This document shows, one piece after another, positions 54,577-64,000 of a stretch of DNA of 64,000 nucleotides. Every line of letters begins with the position of its first letter. The first letter of the stretch is position 1. Source of the DNA: Narthecium ossifragum (taxonomy: Eukaryota; Streptophyta; Magnoliopsida; Dioscoreales; Nartheciaceae); contig OY986967.1 of assembly GCA_963920575.1 (NCBI GenBank), positions 1 through 64,000 on the forward strand. The letters run 5' to 3'. Below the pieces are notes generated by a model, which had not been told where the DNA came from, did not search any database, and saw only the letters and a program-made list of their open reading frames with translations. The translations under genes were made by a program, and so were the position numbers.

Positions 54577-57500
54577 ATGGAGGAGGTGGGCGCTGCTCTG
54601 CCACCCCCGGCCACTCGGATCTACGTCGGCGGTCTGAGCGCGAGCGTCACGGCCGCCGAAGTGGAGAAGACCTTCTCCTCGGTTGGCCGAGTCCGCGACG
54701 TCGAGCTCGTTCGCACAAAGGGCCGCAGCTTTGCCTTCATGGACTTCCAGCCCAGCTCCGATAAGTCCCTTGCCAAGCTCTTTGCCACCGTCAGTCTCCC
54801 CCCTCTCTTCTTCCTACCCGTTTGTTTAACTATTTCCTCCTTTTTTTGTTTCCACTTTCTTTCACTGTGTTCTTGGAAATTGGCGCCCTAATCATCGCGG
54901 CTTGGGTCTCATTCACCGTGGACTGGGGACCCTTTTTTTCCCTTCGAGGAAGAATGGCCAAATAGCCAATGAAGTACGTGTCTTCTATTATCCTCGATTT
55001 CCTTCTCAGAACGTTAAGGATCGTTTACCTCTGATTGATCCTTACATGCCCTAGCCATCACCCAGCTTCTCAACAATCTCAAATATCCGTATCAGAAGTT
55101 TCCAGTCGCTGTAGTTTTTTGGCAACTCTCTGGAAAATTGGAACCACATTTAGGCTTTAATTTTGTGAAACCATAACTGTTAATAACAATGGACCGAGTT
55201 TATGGATCTTCGATCAACATTATGGATGGCCTTCAGAGAGAAGTCTATTGATCACGCTTGCAGAAGATGAGTGGAGGGATTCGAGATTTGTAAATGCGGT
55301 GTTATTCATGTTTGGTATAACTTAGTAATGTTGAACTTTCAGCTGGGAAGATTTTATGGAGCAAAGTGTCAGCATGAAAATATGAAAGAAGTCTTCACTT
55401 GGCCCTAGAGCAAGATTAATAAATCTGTGATTGTTCGGTTGGACAAGGAGCAATAGCGAGCAACCTCTCCTGCATATCAATTACTTTCATGTGGAAAAAC
55501 TTCAGACTAACCTTGGAATGAATGATATTCATTATACAATATTCAGAGAATGCTAACTGTGAACAAGTAGTCTCTTCATACTTTACTATGACTTACTAAG
55601 ATCAACAGCAGGTTTAAGAAAAGAAATTGATAATCCTGATCTTGATTCGACATCTTGCCTTCTTATTAATGCTTTTCACTAGATGTCAACTGATTGCCTG
55701 AGCAATCGAGAGTGAATAAATGTAGACATCTCTAATGCAACACTATGAATACTGGCAGTCTTACTCCATGTATATTAATGCAACACCATACTTGGTCTCA
55801 TGGGTTGGTGAAGATTTTCTCCTGTGCATATTTCGACTAAACGCGTGCCATGGGTGATAGCTTGAAGACAACTTCATGTATCAATTCAATATCATGATTT
55901 TGGGAACCAGCACAAAAGAACAACATAACTGACTCCCGCAACACAGGATTCTGAAACATGATACAGAGAATCATGTGCATAATTACCATGGAGTGATATC
56001 TCTTCAGCTTTTAAAAATGCTTGTCATGTGAATTTCCTTCAACCAACAAGTGTATCCTCCAACCCCGCCCCGCCCCCCAAATATCAAACTATAACTGTTT
56101 CATTTATCTGGTATTTGTTGGTGGAATTTCAAATGTTAAAGCATCTATCTACAATCTGCATGTGTTTTAGATATCAGCTATCACTAGTCTATGCTTGGTA
56201 GTTAGCATGCAACTCTCCTTAGTTTAGCTGAATGATATCCAAAGGCTAATTTTTAACTCTGTTAATGCAGTATAATGGATGCAAATGGAAGGGGGGGAAG
56301 CTTAAACTTGAGAGGGCTAAAGAGCATTATCTTGTGCGCTTGAAGCGAGAGTGGGCTGAGGATGCAGAACTCTTGTCTACTCCGGCTCTTGATCTTTGTG
56401 TAGAGAAAAGGCCATGTAGTTCAAAGAAGGCTGAAACTCAAACTACGGAGAACATGCAGCTCCGAATTTTCTTTCCAAAACTAAGAAAGGTAGGCCCTTG
56501 TCAGTAGATCGTGACTAAATTGTATAACGAGTTTCTGATAGAATGGCTGCTAGTGAGAGCTCCAGCTCAAAGTAAGCAAGAGATATAATATAATTAGAAC
56601 TGCAAGGTTTCCAAAAAACTTAACATAGTGAAATAGACTTGGCCTTGTTGATGGCAATGTGTCTACTCTGTACACCAGTTACTTCCTAACAGATTTTGTA
56701 AAGCTGTTTATGAGGCACTGCTGGAGAAGGAAAAAAGAGCCTATCTTCTATATAAGCCATGATAATGAGTTTAGGTTGGTGATATTTTCTGTTGGATCGC
56801 ATCTCTCCTTGAGACAATTTGCCATGGTATCAACAACCTTGCGTGCAGCGTTTTTGTAGCTTTGAAATCTATTATGTGTAGTTTGTTTAAATCTTTCATC
56901 TACATGGCTAAGACCTTTCAACTCTGGAACAACAGAATATAGGTAGCTTAGTTCCCTACTGATAGTTTTTGTAATATAAAATTTGCATGCACACTGAATT
57001 TAAAATAGGTTCTGGGTTTCATATTTATCAAGAACACTTTGCAGAAGTTCTAATAAGAAGGCGAATCTAAGTTAGCGTACATGTTGCCTAGTGGCTGCCG
57101 CTGATGAGAATATGAATCTTGCTGTACATGCTTTATTCCTTAGTCATTTAAGTATAGCTCATTTGGGTTTGGAATCATCCTTAACTGCTACTAGATCTTG
57201 TTATGCAGGTGAAGGCATTGCCCTTTAAAGGAACAGGCAAACATAAGTACAGTTTCCAAAGAATGGAGGTGCCTTCTTTTCCAATTCATTTTTGTGACTG
57301 CGAGGAACATTGTTGGTCTTCTGAGACAGCAGGTGAGAAGAATCCCTCCTCCCTGACATCCGTGGTACATGAAAAAGAACGAAGTATTATGAACTCTGTT
57401 ATGAAGAAGCTATTTGAAAAGGATGAAAATGAAAAGCTTTACAATGAACCGATAGCCGTGGATGTAGATTCCAATAATATGGATTCATCGGTTAAGGAGG

Positions 57501-58562
57501 CTAAATTAGAAGAAGAATATCAGAGTGCAGATGCAGATAACCTTGTTACCAACATTGGAAAGGGAAGAAGCAATGACATGCTGGACCTAATGCTCCTAAA
57601 GCAAGGGGGAGAGCTGTCAGTAGATCAGGTATACCAGATTTCTTGCTGATTGTTTTTTATCTTTTCTGCGTCAATATGGGGGTTGTCTTTGTCAAGGAAC
57701 ATGCATAATGCTTTAACAAGTGCCAGGAATGATTTTGTTTTCAAATCTGACTCTTCAGGTGAAGAAATCCGACAAATTACATAGTTCTAAGGACGGAAAG
57801 AACCCAGAGAAGGTAAATACAGCTAGAAGAAGGGATGGGTCTAAAAGGACTTCTGAGGATAAGTTGAGGGAGAAAGACCAACCGGCTTCGGCAGACAAGG
57901 TTTCTGTGGATGGAGTGATAACACCTAGTTTACACTCAAAGGAAAGCTCTACCGGTGTCTCTCAGGGAATGGAGATCCTGATGGAACCAATGATTGCTGA
58001 CGATCAAAATGAACCAAGTGTGAGTAACATTCATTCGATCAGGGGCCAGTCGTGGGTACAGAAGTCCTCCTGGAAGGAACTCGTTGGAGGGCTGGGTGAA
58101 AATGTGTTCAGCATCTCACAAGTTCTGCCGGGCATCAGCAAGACACCATCCAAGTTGCCAGTTTCAAATTCTTCAACCTCCATTAAACCTGCTGCACTGA
58201 AGAAGAGAAAAATTTGGTCTGGAAGAGAAGGTTCAATATCCTCGCAGGTTGTACAGAGTAGGCCTATTGAGAAGCCTGTCCCACCTGCTCATGCCGAGGT
58301 GTCGGTGAACGGAGATATGCCCCAGGCAAATCCGTATAGAGTACAAAAGGAGGAGCCTCAAATGAAGAGCGACCAGATGCCCAGAAGGACTATCCCAAAA
58401 ATTATCATCGGCGAGGTTTGTCCTTTTATGAGGAGTACCGACTCCGAGAAGGAGTGGGCAAAGGCTAAAGCGGCTCTAAGTGGGTCCTTGAAGAAGAAGA
58501 AGAAGATTAGTGAGGCTGATGCATCTAAGGGGTCCAAGGGGATGCCACACTTCAAGCGATGA
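54577..58562 (+). CDS. ROS3: RRM protein resembling REPRESSOR OF SILENCING 3 / NOL8
   Basis: Four exons: 54577-54789, 56271-56489, 57209-57628 and 57759-58562; GT-AG introns, all phase 0, 551 aa. Residues about 12-85 are one RRM ('TRIYVGGLSASVTAAEVEKT', 'VELVRTKGRSFAFMDF'; RNP1-like GRSFAFMDF). It is followed at once by 'YNGCKWKGGKLKLERAKEHY' and 'LVRLKREW', the extension typical of NOL8 and plant ROS3. The rest is charged and probably disordered, with a conserved late block 'QSWVQKSSWKELVGGLGEN' and a Lys-rich C-terminus (SLKKKKKISEADASKG) like a nuclear/nucleolar signal. Arabidopsis ROS3 binds small RNAs and acts in ROS1-directed DNA demethylation. Orthology is my reading of the motif order, not a tested result. 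The frame is open upstream of the ATG, but the RRM start supports 54577. Confidence 0.8.
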
Positions 58563-59299
58563 GAAAGCATTTGATTCGGGGAGCAGGACAAATTCTTGGG
58601 AGCCGCAAAACTTAAGCTGATGCTGCTGATCTCCAGACGAGTATTTTTTTGTTGTCAGAACACTTTTTTGTGCAAAGTTCTATCATTTTATCCTCTCTTG
58701 TTACGAATGTATCTTCAGTGTATGTTCCTCTTTGAGTAGTGGGTAGTGATGCGTGTGACATGCAAAACTCATTCATGGAATCATCGGCAAGAATCCCTCA
58801 GAGCTCAAGTTTTGTGTGTTTCGAAAAGAGGCCTTCAGTTATTTAGACTTTGAGGACATAACCTATTGCCAGATTGTAGCAATGACACCATCATATGTTG
58901 CCCAAAGAGAAGGCAATGTTCCGAACAGAGAAAATATAATTCAAAACAAAATGATGTAAGCCAGTAGCTGCCCTCTAGGTGATATGCTACCTGATATCAT
59001 CGAACAACCTGGAGAAGCACCTCCAATCATGCTATTTACCAAGTTGGGGCATTTGATTGCTGCACCAAAACGGACACCCAACGAGAGCAGCAAGTGCAGT
59101 GGTGCTTATTGTTGTTCCTCCCACCCATTCTTCACTCGGGCAACCCTGTACCTGCCAGGCTTAGAAGGATGCAGCGGGGATGGTTGGCTGAGGCTAAGAG
59201 AAGGACCCCACCAACCTACCCTCATCCAAAGGCCCTCCTCCCAAGTCCCAGGTTGTCCTCATGGGAGCAGGGTCAGAAGGCTGATGATGCGACGGACAG
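58563..59299. other. RRM gene 3' flank, no gene seen
   Basis: Presumed 3' UTR (to about 58740) then intergenic DNA. Two overlapping plus frames at 58984-59444 have no domain and look accidental. Confidence 0.45.
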
Positions 59300-59612
59300 T
59301 TTTTTTCTTTTATTTTTTTATGAGTTGATCACAGAGAGTAAGAACGAGTGGCTATATCATATCATCCGAAGACTACAGTCTGTCATCCCACGTCCAGGGC
59401 AAACAGGACTAAAACGAGCAGCACTATTGGCTCGACCATTATAATCCCTTATGATGTGTAAAAACAATACAGAAACAAACTGTAAAGCAGTTAACCTTAC
59501 TTCTCCTAACCACTCGCGCTGCCATAGCCTTGCCCCAACAAGTATCTGAATCACCTCCAGTGAATTGGACTCAACAACCAGTGCCATATTGCCATAGCCT
59601 TGCCCCAACAAG
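59300..59612 (-). mobile_element. Short 5'-truncated LINE tail (RNase H end)
   Basis: A T-rich 3' end at 59300-59320 is followed on the minus strand by 'NMALVVESNSLEVIQILVGA', 'REWLGEVRLTALQF' and 'IIRDYNGRANSAARF', the C-terminal half of a LINE RNase H. The 5' end coincides with a 23-bp direct duplication. No TSD was found. Confidence 0.75.
59520..59612. repeat. 23-bp direct duplication at a LINE 5' end
   Basis: TGCCATAGCCTTGCCCCAAC(AAG) occurs at 59520-59542 and 59590-59612, period 70. The outer copy is the last LINE sequence at the truncated 5' end, the same arrangement as at 10547-10650. Confidence 0.88.
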
Positions 59613-59833
59613 CATTTTAATTTTTCTTGCCTCTATGCATCGGGCCTTGGGGGACCAAGAGTTCCGATCCACACCCTCGCGTGATCTATATATGCTATAT
59701 CAAATCAAATGGGCCCCTTTGCTTCTTTCCACCACCTCTGCGAGGGAGCTCTACAAACACAGACAGAAGACACGAGTGTGAAGAAGTTGGATATATGCCT
59801 GCATTTCCTTCTCTTCTTTCTCCATTATAGTAA

Positions 59834-61860
59834 ATGACGGTGTTTCTGACTTTTTCTGTCTCTAGAGGTGTTCGTCAAGGAGATCCAATATCCCCCTATT
59901 TATTCCTCATTGTGCATGAGGTGCTTGCACAATTGTTGAAGAATCTTGTTGGAGTTATATTCCATGGCAGCATGCGGTCCTTTTCTCATTTATTGTACGC
60001 TGACGACTGCTTGTTGGTGACAAAGGCTACGATTGAGGAGGCGCACAAGATCAAGATTATCTTTGAGGAATTCTTCCATCTCTTGGGACTCAGTATCAAC
60101 CAGGCAAAATCTCAGATTCGTTTCTCTCCATGTGTTGAAGCATCTCGAAGGCTCCATATATGTCGTATCCTTGGATTACTGAGGTTTCTGATTTTCTCAA
60201 ATATTTGGGGGTGCCTATCGATGGAGGAAGGCTGAAGGTTGCTGCATTCAATGATTTAATTGAGAATTTTCAATGTCGCCTGAGAAGCTGGTCTTCCCTG
60301 AAACTATCTGGATCGGGATGTGTGGTGTTAATCAAGTCCGTTCTACAAGCTTCCCCCACTCACACCTTCTTTTCAACGCACGTACCCAAGTCTGTAATAA
60401 AAAATCTGGAGTTTATGGCAAGGAATTTTCTATGGAATGAGAAGATGGCTGGCATGATCTCTTGGAAGCATGTCTGTTCTCATCGTGAAGATGATGTGGG
60501 CCTTCGTGATCTCTCCATTTGACAAATGTCGCTTCGTCTTAGAAGTGATGCCAGTCTAGTTACGGAACCGAATTTCATTTGGGCTTCAATTACTTGGGAA
60601 AAATACAAATGGAGAGGGAACTTGCCTTTATGTAGCGTGCTCAGCAAGAGCTCTTCACACTGGAAGAGAACTTGTGTTGCTGCACGTAAGCTTCATGAAG
60701 GGCTTAGATAGATTCCATCAATTAACGACCAAGTTAGTGTTCTCTCAAATCTCTGGCTTTCAGATTTGTCTCTCTCTCCTTCTCCGACATTGATTTCCAA
60801 TCTCCTCCTTTCAAATTTCTTGGTCCGTGATCTTCTGGATGAGGGCGACAACTGGAGAGAAGATTTGCTCTATGAATTCTTCCATTGTGACCTTCCTCAA
60901 GCCATTTGTGAGGTCCGGCTTGATAGATCCATGTTGAAAGTTAAGCCGATTTGGAGATTCTCCAGGAATGGCGCCATTTCTTCAAAATCTATCTTTTTAT
61001 GGCTTTCAAGTTTGGAATCAACCTGGAAAGGAGAAGCAAACGTTGTTGGCTGACTGAATTTTTGGAAATCACTAATGGGACCTCGAGTGAAATTTTTCCT
61101 ATGGTGCTTCCTCCACGGCAAAATCACAACCTTAGAAGATCTTCACTACTGGGGTAGCTCTCCCGATCCTCTTTGTCGAAGGTACCGCACACACCCTGAT
61201 TCCATCTTCCATCTTTTCTTCTTCTATGACTTCTCTGCTGAAGTCTGGGGCCGAGTACTGGGAGCCAGACCGCGACCATCCTCGGTTGATAGAATCTGGC
61301 GGATCCTATTGGCATCTAGGCGATCTGGGGCGCTGAATATAAAACCATGGTCGGATACATCCTTTGGTGGCTCTGAAAAGAATCGAACTCAGTCCTCTTC
61401 AATAACAAGGTGTAACGACGGTGAAGCTTTCCCAACTCATATCCAAGCATATAAGAGAATTTTCTCGTACTTTCTCTCCTTCTCCCCTAATCTCTCCCTC
61501 CTCTCAGGATGCTTCCTCTGTCTTACGGATTGAGGCGGCAGTTTGGCGAGGAGTTGTGGGTCTTGGAGCTGCCATCTTCTCCAATTCAGTGGTGATCTGG
61601 ATGTCTAAGGCTCCCGACCTGTATCATCGGTGGTTGAGGGAGAGCTCTGGGTCATAGAAGCTGACTGGCACATGCGCTTCAAAGAAATGTTCGAAAAATT
61701 ATAGTTGAATCTGATTCTCTTTTAGACGTAGGATTTATAAATTGGAGATTTGAATGGCCCGAGATCTTGCGGATTCTCTTCTTTCGATTTGGAGAATCAC
61801 AACCTCTTTCTCCTCTGTTGCGTGAGCAGATTTATTAGGGCTAGTCTCATGAGCAGTTGT
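59834..61860 (+). mobile_element. Decayed LINE fragment (RT, zf-RVT, RNase H)
   Basis: The plus-strand reading gives RT core motifs 'SRGVRQGDPISPYLFLIVHE' and 'HLLYADDCLLVTKA' (YADD). After a frame change come 'LRSWSSLKLSGSGCVVLIKS' and 'WKHVCSHREDDVGLRDLS', then zf-RVT remains ('FFLWCFLHGKITTLEDLHYW', 'DPLCRRYRTHPDSIFHLF') and broken RNase H to about 61860. Several frameshifts and stops make it an old, dead copy. It has the opposite orientation to the other LINEs here and ends about 100 bases before the PPR start codon. Confidence 0.85.
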
Positions 61861-61964
61861 ACCAGCCTTTCGGTTTAACTATTTGTGAGGTTTGGACACC
61901 ATCGTCGCTCAAAGACAAGTCGGTCGGTCCTGGCTGCCCAGACATGAGGGTTGGATAGCATCCC

Positions 61965-64000
61965 ATGCCAAAGCACCTGCTCCTTGTCCGCTCTGTTCAA
62001 CAAACTTCATCAGAGATCATCGTCATCAAGAAAACTTCAGGCTTTCTCCCATTCTCATCTTCTATCGCCCAACAACTTGGATGGTTCTTCTTACGGTGCC
62101 ATGTCCATGCGTCTTCTAATCACGTGGACGGGCATGCTTCTTGCTGTATCTCCCGAGACTCAGAGTCGTCGTGCTTCAATGTCCTGTCCCTCTCCAAGAC
62201 GAGGCCGTCCATCTGTGTTCCCGGCGCTATCATCAAGTCAGGCCTCGACGATGACCTCTTACACGGCAGCAACCACCTCTCCCTCTACTCAAAACACGGG
62301 GTGGCGAAGGAGAAGGTGTTCGGTGGAATGTCTGGTAGAGACGTCCTCACCTGGACGAGCATCATATCAGCCTACGCTCGACGCGGGCAGGAGCAGGAGG
62401 CGCTTGATCTGTTTCAGGACATGCTGGCGTCCGACGTGATCCCCAACGAGTACACCTTGTCGACCATCCTGCGCTGCGCCTCCTCTCTCGGTGCGATGGA
62501 CGCGGGTACTCGAACGCATGCCCAGATAGTGAAGTGCGGGTATGGACGTAACACGGTGCTGTCCACCGGTCTCATAGATTTCTATTCCAAATGCGATAAC
62601 CTCGAAGAAGCATCTCGGATCTTCTGCACAATGGATCATCATAAGGACACTATCCTGTGGACCACGATGATTTCTGCTCGCGTGCACGCGGACGACTGTG
62701 GCCCTGCAATGCAGCTATATGCCTCCATGATTCAGAGCCAGACGCCTCCGAATGAGTTCACTTTCGCCAATCTCCTGAAGGCTTGTGCATCTCTCGGGCC
62801 AAGGTATGGTGAGATGGTGCACGCTCACATCATCCTCTGGGGAACGAAGCTGAATCTGGTTTTAAAGACAGCCCTCGTCGAGATGTACTCTAAGTGCGAT
62901 AGGATGGGAGATGCTCTCAAGGTCTTCAATCAGACGCCCGAATCGGATGTGATGTTATGGACGACCATGGTCTGTGGATTCACCCGGGCTGGTGCTTATG
63001 AGGATGCAATTGCAGTGATATGGGAGATGCAGGTTGCAGGAGTGCCACCCAACTCCTTCACCTATGCTGCCATCCTGGATGCATGCTCCGCTGCCCCAGC
63101 ATTGAGTTTGGGGGAGCAGATCCATTCTCGGATTGTCAAGGCTGGGCTGGACCATCACATCTCTGTGGGCAATGCACTTGTGGACTTGTACGCCAAATGG
63201 TCCCTCCATCCAGAGGAACCTGCATGTGCCTTCCACGCCATTGATTCTCCCAATGTTATCTCTTGGACTGCTCTCATAGCAGGGTTTGTTCGGCATGGGA
63301 AAGACGAGCATGCCTTTGTTGCATTTGCACGGATGCTGTTAGCTGGAGTGCAGCCCAACTCGTTCACCCTGTCCACCATCCTCAAAGGGTGTGAGTCCAA
63401 AGAAGCCTTCTTTCATGCAGAAAAGCTTCATGCGTACGTGATGAAGACCAAGCTGGATGCATCGGGTGTATCAGTTGGCAACTCTCTGGTAGATGTCTAT
63501 GCCAGATCTGGGATGGCTGATGATGCATGGAATGTGTTCATGGCGATGCCATACAGGGATGCTTTAACATACACGAGCTTGGCGAAGGGTTTCAATCAGA
63601 CAGGACTTCATCGAAGGGCTCTGGACTTGATCGGGCGCATGCAGAGAGAGAACCTGAAGATGGATGCCTTCAGCCTCTCCAGCTTCTTATCTGCTTCTGC
63701 TGGTTTGTCAGCACCGGAGTCTGGGAAACAGCTGCACTGCTACTCGGTCAAGTTTGGCTTGGATGGCTGCACCTCAGTCTCGAATGGCCTCGTCCACATG
63801 TATGGCAAATGTGGGAGCACTGAGGATGCTCACAGAGTATTCATGGGGATACAGGAACCAAATGTTGTCTCCTGGAATGGGTTGATGTCAGGGCTTGCTT
63901 CGAATGGGCATTTCTCCAAAGCCCTCTCGGCTTTTGAGGACATGAGGCTGGCAGGAGCTCAGCCAGATGAAGTCACATTCCTGTTGGTGCTCTATGCTTG
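61965..64000 (+). CDS. PLS/E-class pentatricopeptide repeat protein, partial (At5g52850-like)
   Basis: Open without a stop from the ATG at 61965 to the right edge: 678 codons, C-terminus outside the window. A stop at 61956 makes 61965 the first Met in frame. From about residue 85 the frame is a chain of PPR motifs with the PLS-class pattern: 'DVLTWTSIISAYARRGQEQE', 'VIPNEYTLSTILRCASSLGA', 'GRNTVLSTGLIDFYSKCDNL', 'NVISWTALIAGFVRHG', 'NVVSWNGLMSGLASNGHFSK' and 'AQPDEVTFLLVLYAC' at the edge. PPR proteins bind organellar RNA in a sequence-specific way, and this class is usually tied to RNA editing or processing. Wording and motif order match Arabidopsis At5g52850 as I recall it. The first ~80 residues look like a targeting region, but the start lies close to a LINE remnant and could be altered. 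Confidence 0.92.
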   Translation, partial: MPKHLLLVRSVQQTSSEIIVIKKTSGFLPFSSSIAQQLGWFFLRCHVHASSNHVDGHASCCISRDSESSCFNVLSLSKTRPSICVPGAIIKSGLDDDLLHGSNHLSLYSKHGVAKEKVFGGMSGRDVLTWTSIISAYARRGQEQEALDLFQDMLASDVIPNEYTLSTILRCASSLGAMDAGTRTHAQIVKCGYGRNTVLSTGLIDFYSKCDNLEEASRIFCTMDHHKDTILWTTMISARVHADDCGPAMQLYASMIQSQTPPNEFTFANLLKACASLGPRYGEMVHAHIILWGTKLNLVLKTALVEMYSKCDRMGDALKVFNQTPESDVMLWTTMVCGFTRAGAYEDAIAVIWEMQVAGVPPNSFTYAAILDACSAAPALSLGEQIHSRIVKAGLDHHISVGNALVDLYAKWSLHPEEPACAFHAIDSPNVISWTALIAGFVRHGKDEHAFVAFARMLLAGVQPNSFTLSTILKGCESKEAFFHAEKLHAYVMKTKLDASGVSVGNSLVDVYARSGMADDAWNVFMAMPYRDALTYTSLAKGFNQTGLHRRALDLIGRMQRENLKMDAFSLSSFLSASAGLSAPESGKQLHCYSVKFGLDGCTSVSNGLVHMYGKCGSTEDAHRVFMGIQEPNVVSWNGLMSGLASNGHFSKALSAFEDMRLAGAQPDEVTFLLVLYA

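Noticed and set aside
59300..59612. Target-site duplication for this LINE tail
   Set aside because: No matching word of 8 bp or more could be found at the two ends; the 23-bp repeat lies inside the element, not at both flanks.
62101..62439. Arg/Ser-rich alternative frame over the PPR gene
   Set aside because: Shadow frame; the PPR motifs lie in the other frame, which stays open to the window edge.

Overview
This window is nuclear DNA from a land plant, almost certainly an angiosperm. The genes have many introns with GT-AG (and one GC-AG) borders. The products are plant-specific: the plastid factor HCF173, a plastid RsmH/MraW-like methyltransferase, a leucine-rich repeat extensin and an organellar PPR protein. 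The repeats are plant LINEs, tRNA-derived SINEs, a Tourist-type MITE and Mutator-like elements. GC-rich first exons and a DUF295 F-box gene lean towards a monocot, but I cannot name the species. The first 235 bases are a degenerate C-rich telomere-type (CCCTAAA-like) array, so the left edge is probably close to a chromosome end.

Layout. 0-7 kb: subtelomeric array, an F-box/DUF295 gene behind a tandemly duplicated leader, two adjacent perfect palindromes, and a candidate Pack-MULE carrying broken pieces of a methyltransferase gene and an enoyl-CoA isomerase gene. 7.2-10.65 kb: a LINE with a long open reverse transcriptase frame. 10.9-11.6 kb: COX16 (minus). 14-14.9 kb: a 5'-truncated LINE with a perfect 15-bp target-site duplication (TSD). 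18-22 kb: five-exon RsmH/MraW-like gene (minus). 22-24 kb: two LINE tails and a SINE. 24.4-29.5 kb: thirteen-exon HCF173 (plus). 29.9-31.05 kb: a terminal-inverted-repeat element with a LINE tail nested in it. About 32 kb: a microRNA-like foldback. 32.8-35.1 kb: single-exon LRX gene (minus). 36.2 kb: Tourist-type MITE. 37.9-43.4 kb: ten-exon CCCH/FG nucleoporin NUP42 (minus). 44.3-45.3 kb: a small Cys-rich, probably plastid protein whose reading frame needs a GC-AG intron. 46-51.3 kb: leucine-zipper/DUF547 gene (minus). 52.8-53.8 kb: a Pack-MULE with a 9-bp TSD and a captured coiled-coil gene. 54.6-58.6 kb: RRM gene resembling ROS3/NOL8 (plus), with a 29-bp inverted repeat just upstream. 59.3-61.9 kb: two decayed LINE fragments. 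61.97 kb to the right edge: a PLS/E-class PPR gene running out of the window.

The genes are independently transcribed nuclear genes, not an operon. Several serve organelles: HCF173, the RsmH-like enzyme, the PPR protein and COX16 act in plastid or mitochondrial gene expression and assembly. All exon chains given were checked by hand for splice borders and reading-frame continuity, and each adds up to an exact open frame. Protein names rest on family knowledge; no database search was run.
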